Assembly: GCA_025924775.1 (NCBI GenBank)
Contig: JAICHS010000097.1
Span: 1-7,965 of the forward strand
Source of the DNA: Rhodanobacteraceae bacterium
Lineage (GTDB): Bacteria > Pseudomonadota > Gammaproteobacteria > Xanthomonadales > Rhodanobacteraceae
Length of the DNA: 7,965 nt
Reading direction: 5' to 3'
A program made the position numbers and the translations under genes. The notes under the pieces were generated by a model. The model was not told the DNA's origin. It searched no databases and was given only the letters and a program-made list of their open reading frames with translations. Positions 1 to 6,185 of this stretch are shown one piece after another; the stretch's first letter is position 1; each line of letters starts with the position of its first letter.

Positions 1-871
1 CATGTACCGCGGCCGCGTGCGCTACACCGTGCCGATGCTGTGGGCGATGGGCTTCCTGTTCACCTTCACGATCGGCGGCATGACCGGCGTGATGCTGTCG
101 GTGACGCCGGCCGACTTCCTGCTGCACAACAGCCTGTTCCTGATCGCGCACTTCCACAACGTGATCATCGGCGGCGTGGTGTTCGGCGTGTTCGCGGCCG
201 TCAACTTCTGGTTCCCCAAGGCGTTCGGATTCAAGCTCGACGAATTCTGGGGCAAGGCCACGTTCTGGTTCTGGCTGGTCGGTTTCTGGGTGGCGTTCGG
301 CCCGTTGTACGTGCTCGGTTTGATGGGCGTGACGCGGCGCCTGAGCCACTTCGAGGATCCGAGCCTGCAGCCGTATTTCATCGTCGCCGCGTTCGGCGCG
401 TTCCTGATCGCGCTCGGGATTCTCTCCTTCATCATCCAGATCTACGTGAGCATCCGCCGGCGCAAGGAATACGCGGTGGGCGGCGATCCGTGGGACGGCC
501 GCACGCTCGAATGGTCCACCTCGTCGCCCCCGCCCGACTACAACTTTGCGTTCATTCCGGTCGTGCATCATCGCGATGCGTGGGCGACGATGAAGAACCT
601 CGGCTTCACGCGCCCGCAGGGCGGCTACAACGACATCCACATGCCGAAGAACACCGCCACCGGCGTGGTCGTCGGCGCGCTGTCGTTCGCCTGCGCGTTC
701 GGACTGGTCTGGTACATCTGGTGGCTGGCGGCGGCATCGCTGCTGGGCGTGATCGTCGTGAGCATCGCCCACAGCTTCAATTACCACCAGCACCACCACA
801 TTCCTGCCAACGAGGTCCGCCGCTTCGAATCCGGCAGCAATCAGGCGGCAGCACAGGGCGCCAACGCATGA
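1..871 (+). CDS. cyoB: Cytochrome bo3-type ubiquinol oxidase subunit I, C-terminal part (5' end outside window)
   Basis: This is the catalytic heme-copper subunit of a ubiquinol oxidase, which reduces O2 to water in the inner membrane and pumps protons. The reading frame is open to the left edge (first full codon at base 2), so the visible Met is internal; 289 residues remain of a protein of about 660. The segment HNSLFLIAHFHNVIIGG carries His50 and His52 (window numbering), matching the high-spin heme and heme b ligands H419/H421 of E. coli CyoB. TRRLSH at 111-116 holds the Arg pair R481/R482, and the constant offset of 369 supports collinearity. The CuB histidines lie in the missing part. 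The tail keeps the bo3-style extension with DIHMPKNTATG (211-221) and two further hydrophobic helices, then a His-rich end (YHQHHH, 261-266). Its stop overlaps the cyoC start as ATGA. Whether heme o or heme a is used cannot be read from this sequence. Confidence 0.97.
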   Translation, partial: MYRGRVRYTVPMLWAMGFLFTFTIGGMTGVMLSVTPADFLLHNSLFLIAHFHNVIIGGVVFGVFAAVNFWFPKAFGFKLDEFWGKATFWFWLVGFWVAFGPLYVLGLMGVTRRLSHFEDPSLQPYFIVAAFGAFLIALGILSFIIQIYVSIRRRKEYAVGGDPWDGRTLEWSTSSPPPDYNFAFIPVVHHRDAWATMKNLGFTRPQGGYNDIHMPKNTATGVVVGALSFACAFGLVWYIWWLAAASLLGVIVVSIAHSFNYHQHHHIPANEVRRFESGSNQAAAQGANA

Positions 872-1494
872 ACACCACCGCCATCGACACCGCGCCCCCG
901 GCGCCGTCCGACTACTACAGCCTGACGGAAGCGCCGCCGCGCAACGGAACCCTGCTGGGGTTCTGGATCTACCTGATGAGCGACTGCTTCATCTTCGCGT
1001 CGCTGTTCGCGTGCTACGCGGTGCTCGGCACCGAATACGCGGGTGGCCCGAGCGGCGCCGACGTGCTCGACCTGCCCGGCCTCGCGGTGAACACCGCGTT
1101 GCTGCTGGTTTCGTCGGTCGTGTTCGGCTTCGCAATGCTGGAGATGGCACGCCAGAGGAAAGGCGCGATGCTCGGCTGGCTGGCGGTGGCCGGATTGCTG
1201 GCCGCGGCGTTCGTCTCGCTCGAAGTCCACGAGTTCCTGACGATGATCGCCGACGGCGCCGGCCCCGGTCGCAGCGCGTTCCTGTCGTCGTTCTTCACGC
1301 TGGTCGCCACGCACGGCCTGCACGTCACGCTCGGCATCCTGTGGCTGATCGTGCTGATGGTGCAGACGTTCAAGTTCGGGCTCAACACCGACAACGTGCG
1401 CCGCCTGCGCTGCCTCAGCATGTTCTGGCATTTCCTCGACCTCGTGTGGGTCGGCGTTTTCAGTTACGTCTATCTGGTGGGAGTGCTGCGATGA
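868..1494 (+). CDS. cyoC: Cytochrome bo3-type ubiquinol oxidase subunit III
   Basis: This is the COX3-like structural subunit of the ubiquinol oxidase, an integral inner-membrane protein that packs against subunit I. It has 208 residues, close to the 204 of E. coli CyoC. Five hydrophobic helices lie at about 29-52, 72-93, 100-121, 140-165 and 184-206, the five-helix form expected for bo3 subunit III. Family landmarks are the Glu in SLEVHEF (E119 or E122 region), ATHGLHV (147-153) and FWHFLDLVW (186-194). The ATG at 868 overlaps the cyoB stop in ATGA, so the start is fixed by translational coupling; only a weak purine stretch (CAGGGCG) precedes it. A longer upstream extension of the same frame runs inside cyoB and is not real coding. 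The stop likewise overlaps the cyoD start. The identification is firm. Confidence 0.97.
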   Translation: MNTTAIDTAPPAPSDYYSLTEAPPRNGTLLGFWIYLMSDCFIFASLFACYAVLGTEYAGGPSGADVLDLPGLAVNTALLLVSSVVFGFAMLEMARQRKGAMLGWLAVAGLLAAAFVSLEVHEFLTMIADGAGPGRSAFLSSFFTLVATHGLHVTLGILWLIVLMVQTFKFGLNTDNVRRLRCLSMFWHFLDLVWVGVFSYVYLVGVLR

Positions 1495-1931
1495 GCCAGC
1501 CGACTTCGTCCGGTCACGCGATGCCGCCCGGCAACCACGACGCGATGCACGACGATCCCATGCATGAGCATCAGGGCAGCCTGCGCGGGTATCTCACCGG
1601 TTTCGTGTTGGCCGCGATCCTGACCGTCATCCCCTTCTGGCTGGTGATGGGCCACGTCATCGCCAACAAGCAGGTGCTGATCCTCGTCATCCTGGCGCTG
1701 GCGATCGTGCAGATCTTCGTGCATATCGTGTACTTCCTGCACCTCGACACGCGCTCGGAAAGCGGCTGGAACATGATGGCCTTCATCTTCACCGCGGTGC
1801 TGGTGATCATCGTGCTCGGCGCATCCATCTGGGTCATGTACAACGAAAACGTCAACATGATGCCGATGTCGCCGCAGTACCAGCAGCATCCGATAAGTCA
1901 TCAGCCGACCGCCAACCAGCCGCCGCAGTAA
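1491..1931 (+). CDS. cyoD: Cytochrome bo3-type ubiquinol oxidase subunit IV, with extended tails
   Basis: This small membrane subunit stabilises the bo3 oxidase and its CuB site during assembly. The 146-residue product has three helices at about 34-54, 61-83 and 94-117. It carries the family signatures GFVLAAILTVIPFW (37-50), HIVYFLHLDTRSESGWNM (78-95) and SIWVMYNENVNMM (112-124). E. coli CyoD has 109 residues; the extra length is a 33-residue N-terminal tail rich in His and Met (H9, H16, H20, H25, H27; M11, M19, M24) and a C-terminal tail after residue 124 rich in Gln, Pro and His. The start ATG overlaps the cyoC stop as ATGA, with GGGAG about eight bases upstream. The family call is certain. 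A metal-related role for the tail is only an inference, since short His-rich N-termini occur in other CyoD proteins. Confidence 0.96.
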   Translation: MSQPTSSGHAMPPGNHDAMHDDPMHEHQGSLRGYLTGFVLAAILTVIPFWLVMGHVIANKQVLILVILALAIVQIFVHIVYFLHLDTRSESGWNMMAFIFTAVLVIIVLGASIWVMYNENVNMMPMSPQYQQHPISHQPTANQPPQ

Positions 1932-1966
1932 TCCGGCAGTCGCACGCAATCGCGCTCCGATGAAAT

Positions 1967-2043
1967 CCCCTCACCCACCGAACGCTCCGCGCTTGCCTGC
2001 CTCTCCCCCAAACCCGTTTGGGCGAGAGGGCTGGGGTGAGGGG
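1967..2043. repeat. Palindromic interspersed repeat (REP-like) between cyoD and SURF1
   Basis: An outer inverted repeat CCCCTCACCC (1967-1976) is answered by GGGTGAGGGG (2034-2043). Inside lies a tight hairpin: CCTCTC (2000-2005) pairs with GAGAGG (2024-2029), and CCCAAAC (2007-2013) pairs with GTTTGGG (2016-2022) around a CC loop. The CTCACCC/CTCTCCC and mirrored GAGAGGG/GGGTGAGG layout is the form of intergenic palindromic repeats often seen in Xanthomonadales and some other proteobacteria. It occupies most of the 141-nt gap between cyoD and the SURF1 gene. It could attenuate transcription or protect the upstream mRNA 3' end, but it has no T-run after the hairpin. Copy number in the genome cannot be judged from here. 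Confidence 0.8.
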
Positions 2044-2072
2044 GCGCGAACCTCGGATCGCAAGTCGACCTG

Positions 2073-2843
2073 ATGCAACGCCCGCCCTCGCACGACACGA
2101 CACCTGTACGCGGAGGCAAACTCAAGTTCATCCTCGGGATGACGCTGCTGGCCGCGGTGTTCGTCGGCCTCGTCCTGCTGGGCAACTGGCAGGTGCGCCG
2201 CTACCACCTGAAGCTGAAGATCGCGCACGACATCGCAACGCGCGTGCACGCGCCACCGGTGGAGGCGCCCGGCCCCGCCGACTGGCCGCGCATCGCCGTC
2301 GGCGACGATCGATATCTGCACGTCACCCTGCATGGCCGCTTCATCGGCAGCCAAACGCTCGTGCATGGATCGAGCTCGCAAGGCTACGGCTACTGGGTGA
2401 TGGCGCCGCTGCGCACCGATCGCGGATTCACCGTGCTGGTCAACCGCGGTTACGTGCCGCCCGGAAGTTCCGGCGCGCCCGCCTCGGCGAAGATTGCTCC
2501 GCCGACCGGCGAAGTGACGCTCACCGGATTGCTGCGCTCCACCGAACCGCGCGGCGGCTTCCTGCGCCACAACCAGCCGGACAAGAACCTGTGGTATTCG
2601 CGTGACGTCGCCGCGATTGCGGCCGCCAATCATTTGCCCGCCAACCAAGTCGCGCCCTATTTCGTCGACGCCGATGCATCAGCAGCAAAAGCCGGCGCTT
2701 CCAAATGGCCCATGCCCGGCCTCACCAGCATCCACATTTACAACCACAGCTTCGGTTACGCCGTCACGTGGTACCTGCTTGCGCTGGGCACGCTGCTGGC
2801 GGCAGCCATCGTCATTCGCCACGAAATGCAATCACGCGATTGA
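2073..2843 (+). CDS. SURF1-family oxidase assembly protein
   Basis: SURF1 proteins are inner-membrane assembly factors for heme-copper oxidases, linked to heme insertion into subunit I. The 256-residue product has the family layout: a transmembrane helix at about 17-36, the GNWQVRRYHLK motif (37-47) just after it, a periplasmic domain containing NRGYVPPGS, and a second helix at about 229-248 preceded by YNHSFGYAVTWY (223-234). It is co-directional with cyoBCD and 141 nt downstream, an arrangement known for the quinol-oxidase-associated Surf1q class, for example in the Paracoccus qox operon. This suggests it serves the oxidase encoded here. The ATG at 2073 lacks a clear Shine-Dalgarno sequence, but the next in-frame ATG (2139) would cut into the first helix. 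One oddity is that the His of the usual N-x-H-x-x-Y motif is replaced by Ser226, with His225 next to it. Confidence 0.93.
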   Translation: MQRPPSHDTTPVRGGKLKFILGMTLLAAVFVGLVLLGNWQVRRYHLKLKIAHDIATRVHAPPVEAPGPADWPRIAVGDDRYLHVTLHGRFIGSQTLVHGSSSQGYGYWVMAPLRTDRGFTVLVNRGYVPPGSSGAPASAKIAPPTGEVTLTGLLRSTEPRGGFLRHNQPDKNLWYSRDVAAIAAANHLPANQVAPYFVDADASAAKAGASKWPMPGLTSIHIYNHSFGYAVTWYLLALGTLLAAAIVIRHEMQSRD

Positions 2844-2978
2844 TGTTTCGACGACCTGTTGCGACCGCAAGCCGTCACACGATTGCGTCCGCTTTAGGGT
2901 TGGGCTTTCGTGGTCTCCATTGGTGAGATCCTTCCGACCACTCGGCCAGCGGTGTTCCCGGCTCCAGGACCCGAACTT

Positions 2979-4298
2979 TCAGTGAAGCGATTCACGCAGA
3001 AAAGTGATCGTTTCTGGCCCGACCTTTTCATTCGCTCGTCCATATGCTGTCGATGTGCCGCCGACAGGGATATACGGATTGGCCGTTGCCCAGTTTGCGG
3101 TAGGGAAATAGCCAGGAAAGATCAGGTGTCCGGCATTGGGATAGAACGCGACACGATCTTGGTATGGATGATGATGCGCCTTCAGGATACTCATGCCGAC
3201 AGACGCCTCGATCCCTGAAGATGCCAGTTTGTCATCTCCCCCGGCAATGAACAGAATGGGACCATGAATATGCCATATCGGGATTATCGCCTTGTTGATC
3301 AAAGATTGGTCGCGTGTCTCCACGAACTTCTGGTACACCTGATAAGTAACGAACGGGACGGGCTTCCCATCGTATACGAAGGGCGAGGCATCAACCGACC
3401 TGTAGTCCGCGGGAGGAACGCCGCGGTCGATACCATTCCCGACAATGACCGGGCCCAACGCGGAAACGACCGCGTGAATTTGGTTGAAGTGCACTGCTGA
3501 CAGTAACGCCAATGTTCCGCCCCAGGACCCTCCCCAAGCACCTATGGCATCTGGGTTCACGAACGGTAACTTCTCAAGGTACGACAGCGCCTTCTGTACC
3601 GGCTTGACAGGCACGTCGACCATATTCTTCGGCAACGGTCCGATGTGGTACCAAGCCGTCGCAAGCGCCACGAATCCACGCGACGCTAGCCACCTGGCGA
3701 CGAACGCCGCAGTCTCGATGCCGCCCTCGGAGCCACCGAGAACAATGACTGCAGGGTGTTTGGCCCCATCGTATTCAAACCTGGACGGATAGTAGAGGTC
3801 GGCGTACAGATTTCCCTCGCGAACCTCCTTTTTCGAAACTCCGGGACCGACTAACAAGCGCACCAAGGTGGCACTACCGACCTCCTTACCGCCAATTGAC
3901 GCCGTCAACCGATACGTTTCCCTGGCACCTCGTTGCAGTCCATTGGTTGGAAAGACTGGGAATGTGAGCTTCGGTTTTCCTTGGGGAGGCTGCATGGACC
4001 AGAACAGGCCCATTGGGTCGGCGCAGTTGTAGGTTCCAGAGAACGGCGCGGTTTCACTCAGGTCCAACGTGCCCGCGGGGGTCAAAAAAAATTCGGCGTG
4101 AGACCTCCAAACGTTACCGTCAACGTCTTTCGTAGTGAGCGCAAGCGTAACCTTCACATCGGGTTCCAGACCATGCATTGCAATTGCGACCGGTTGATCG
4201 AAGAGTGCGGTTTGTGGATGCACATCGAGTGTTGCGGCACTCGCCGCCGTGGCCATGAGTAGCCCAAGCGCCAGACACATGGCCGTAATCGTCTTCAT
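2979..4298 (-). CDS. Exported acyl-CoA thioesterase/BAAT-like alpha/beta hydrolase
   Basis: This is a serine hydrolase of the acyl-CoA thioesterase / bile acid-CoA:amino acid N-acyltransferase family. It has 439 residues, opening with a signal peptide (residues 1-21, ASA cleavage site before ATLDV), so it is probably periplasmic or secreted. Residues 24-150 form the beta-sandwich N-domain of the family (DQPVAIAMHGLEP, 34-46; DPMGLFWSMQP, 94-104). Residues 180-439 form the hydrolase domain: VIVLGGSEGG (184-193), nucleophile elbow GGSWGG with Ser258, GGDD with Asp355/356, and NAGHLIFPGYFP with His391, giving a plausible Ser-Asp-His triad. BAAT itself uses Cys, so this resembles the thioesterase branch. 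The start at 4298 is preferred because GGAAG lies six bases upstream and the signal peptide begins there; the frame stays open 44 codons further, but that part looks non-coding. The natural substrate is unknown, as acyl-CoA is not expected outside the cytoplasm. GC content is lower than in the cyo genes. Confidence 0.88.
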   Translation of the reverse strand: MKTITAMCLALGLLMATAASAATLDVHPQTALFDQPVAIAMHGLEPDVKVTLALTTKDVDGNVWRSHAEFFLTPAGTLDLSETAPFSGTYNCADPMGLFWSMQPPQGKPKLTFPVFPTNGLQRGARETYRLTASIGGKEVGSATLVRLLVGPGVSKKEVREGNLYADLYYPSRFEYDGAKHPAVIVLGGSEGGIETAAFVARWLASRGFVALATAWYHIGPLPKNMVDVPVKPVQKALSYLEKLPFVNPDAIGAWGGSWGGTLALLSAVHFNQIHAVVSALGPVIVGNGIDRGVPPADYRSVDASPFVYDGKPVPFVTYQVYQKFVETRDQSLINKAIIPIWHIHGPILFIAGGDDKLASSGIEASVGMSILKAHHHPYQDRVAFYPNAGHLIFPGYFPTANWATANPYIPVGGTSTAYGRANEKVGPETITFLRESLH

Positions 4299-4838
4299 AG
4301 TTCGCTTCCAGAGTGCATGCTGCCGTTTTACCCGGTGCTCGCAGGCACCGCTGACCATGACAACCACGCATTGAACAAAGTTGCGGTCGGTTCCAATTGT
4401 GACTGCAGCACTCCACATGCAACGCGTCATGTGCCAGAAGTCGGGCAGCGCACGCGCGCATGCTCAGCGGCCGCGTGGCGCAGATGCGCTGTCAAGTGGC
4501 TGCTTTGCGGAAGTGCGGCTCGGCTTGCGAATGGCCGGTCATGGCCAAACTGCGTCCCTTGCCGGCGATCGCTGCGCCGACCAACGAAAACTCGCGCTAT
4601 CGACCCTAAGGCGACATTGGCGACCGTCGGCTTTCATGGAAGCTGGGGACACGAAGACGAACCAGGCAGGTCCTCACCGAGCGCCCGAAGGCATGGTGCG
4701 GCGGGCCACCGGACCAGAAAGAACACGCCCGCCATGACAGGCGAACTGAGATGGCGCTCGCTAATGTGGCCTGATATTTGCTGTAAAAACAAGTTACGCT
4801 GAAATCAGCATTTCGCGCCGTTTTGGGGGAGCGTTTGC
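4299..4838. other. Gene-free divergent region between the hydrolase and the permease pair
   Basis: These 540 nt separate two divergently transcribed units and should hold both promoters. Open frames exist on both strands, but none shows a recognisable domain, a sensible ribosome binding site or a consistent composition, so I call no gene. A six-base-pair hairpin, CGGTGC (4333-4338) with GCACCG (4345-4350), lies about 35 nt upstream of the hydrolase start and may fall in its leader. The stretch 4770-4810 is AT-rich and is the likeliest place for the permease promoter, but I could not find a convincing -35/-10 pair with normal spacing. The middle part (about 4440-4740) might be a decayed gene or repeat; I could not identify its source. 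Confidence 0.5.
4798..4809. promoter_or_regulatory. Short inverted repeat upstream of the permease operon (possible operator)
   Basis: GCTGA (4798-4802) and TCAGC (4805-4809) form a perfect inverted repeat separated by AA, 29 nt before the first permease ATG and inside a local AT-rich stretch. The position would suit a repressor site near the transcription start. At 12 bases it could easily occur by chance, and no regulator gene is nearby. Confidence 0.25.
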
Positions 4839-6176
4839 ATGTTCGGCTATTACCTTTATCTGGCATTCCGCAGCTTACGGCGCAGCTCCGGCTTGACGGC
4901 GCTGATGATGCTGGTGATCGGCTTCGGCGTGGCTGCGTCGATGACCACCTATGCAGTATTCCGCGGTGTGTCTGGCGATCCGATCCCGTGGAAATCCTCG
5001 CAGTTGTTTGTGCCGCAGATTGATGCATGGGGTCCGGAACCATCATCTGGCCCAGGGGAACACGGCGGCATGCACGAACCGCCGGATGCATTGACCTACG
5101 CCGATGCCACGGCGCTGATGCATGATCATCGCGCAACCAGGCAATCGGCCATCTATGCGGTCGCACCAACCGTATTGCCGGCCAAGCCAGGTAGCAGTCC
5201 TGTACCGGTGTTTGGTTTCGGCGTTTCCAGCGAATTCTTCCCGATGCTGGATGTTCCGTTCCAGTTTGGCAGCGGCTGGAGCGCCGCGGATGACGCGGAG
5301 GGTTCGCCGGCCATCGTGATCAGTGCCTCGCTCAACCAGCGCGTGTTCGGTGGCGACAACAGCGTCGGCCGCAATATCGATCTGGACGGCAAAGACTATC
5401 GCGTAATTGGTGTGATGAAACCCTGGAATCCGCAGCCGATGTTTTTCGACGTGGTCGATACCGGCGGGTTTGGCGGCGATGGACCGGAGATCTTCGTGCC
5501 CCTGCAGAGCGCCATCGGCAGCGGTATGCAAAGTGCCGGCGCTGTCAACTGCCCCAAAGGCGTGCAGCCACCACCCGGCGCCGATGGGCTTCAGAAATCC
5601 AATTGCGTGTGGTTGGCGTACATGGCTGAGCTGGATGATGCTGCAGCCGTGCAGCGCTATCGGCGCTACCTCGACAACTACGCGCGTGAGCAGCAGCAAA
5701 TTGGGCGCTTCACCTGGGCGCCCAACAACCGCCTGCGTGACGTGCCCGCCTTCCTCGATTATGAGCATGTAGTGCCCGACGATGCCCAACAGTCGCTGAT
5801 GGTGGCGTTGGGCCTGCTGCTGGTGTGCCTGATCAATACCGTGAGCCTGCTGCTGGCCAAGTTTCTGCGTCGCAGCGGTGAGATCGGCGTGCGACGTGCA
5901 CTGGGTGCATCGCGACGCAGGATCTACGCGCAGTTCCTAACCGAAGCAGCAGCAGTCGGGATTGGTGGGGGCGTACTCGGGTTGCTGCTGACAAGCATCG
6001 GCGTTCTCGGTGTCAACCTCGTGTTGCCGCCGCGGCTGGCGCATCTGGCACATATCGATCCAGTGCTGCTGTTGATGACGGTATTGGTGGCCATCATCGC
6101 GAGCGTGCTCGCGGGTCTGTATCCCACGTTTCGTGCTGCGCGGGTGCAGCCTGCGTGGCAGCTGAAGGCCAATTGA
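4839..6176 (+). CDS. MacB/FtsX-type ABC transporter permease (first of pair)
   Basis: This is a membrane subunit of a type VII (MacB-like) ABC transporter; such systems transmit ATP-driven motion to a periplasmic domain rather than opening a normal channel. The 445-residue product has one helix at about 20-41, a large periplasmic MacB_PCD-like domain (about 45-315, including PAIVISASLNQRVFGG at 157-172), and three helices at about 319-340, 372-396 and 407-429. The FtsX signature GEIGVRRALGASRRRI (347-362) and the closing FRAARVQPAWQL (431-442) are clear. GGGGGAG lies seven bases before the ATG at 4839, supporting that start. A 17-residue loop in the periplasmic domain is bounded by Cys238 and Cys256 and may form a disulfide. 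It is nine bases from the second permease and surely co-transcribed. Substrate is unknown. No ATPase gene precedes it. Confidence 0.93.
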   Translation: MFGYYLYLAFRSLRRSSGLTALMMLVIGFGVAASMTTYAVFRGVSGDPIPWKSSQLFVPQIDAWGPEPSSGPGEHGGMHEPPDALTYADATALMHDHRATRQSAIYAVAPTVLPAKPGSSPVPVFGFGVSSEFFPMLDVPFQFGSGWSAADDAEGSPAIVISASLNQRVFGGDNSVGRNIDLDGKDYRVIGVMKPWNPQPMFFDVVDTGGFGGDGPEIFVPLQSAIGSGMQSAGAVNCPKGVQPPPGADGLQKSNCVWLAYMAELDDAAAVQRYRRYLDNYAREQQQIGRFTWAPNNRLRDVPAFLDYEHVVPDDAQQSLMVALGLLLVCLINTVSLLLAKFLRRSGEIGVRRALGASRRRIYAQFLTEAAAVGIGGGVLGLLLTSIGVLGVNLVLPPRLAHLAHIDPVLLLMTVLVAIIASVLAGLYPTFRAARVQPAWQLKAN

Positions 6177-6185
6177 GGAGTGACG

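Noticed and set aside
40..867. Long open frame overlapping cyoB that continues into cyoC
   Set aside because: It is an arginine-rich out-of-frame reading of cyoB; only the part from 868 on (cyoC) matches a real protein.
841..1431. Reverse-strand open frame of 196 codons opposite cyoC
   Set aside because: Its His/Glu/Arg-rich sequence is typical of the antisense of a high-GC membrane protein, and it covers a firm gene.
1971..2648. Reverse-strand open frame opposite SURF1
   Set aside because: It spans the intergenic palindrome and a well-supported gene and has no recognisable domain.
2912..2931. Imperfect hairpin after SURF1 as a terminator
   Set aside because: The stem is short with a bulge and is not followed by a T-run, so it was not called.
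4299..4430. N-terminal extension of the hydrolase frame
   Set aside because: The signal peptide and ribosome binding site place the start at 4298; the upstream 44 codons include a Cys/Arg-rich stretch that would bury the signal peptide.
4317..4802. Forward open frame of 161 codons in the gap before the permeases
   Set aside because: Composition is erratic, there is no ribosome binding site or domain, and the competing frames in the same stretch look equally random.
4606..5169. Reverse-strand open frame of 187 codons overlapping the permease start
   Set aside because: It crosses into the firm first permease gene antisense and is rich in Arg/Ser without any recognisable motif.
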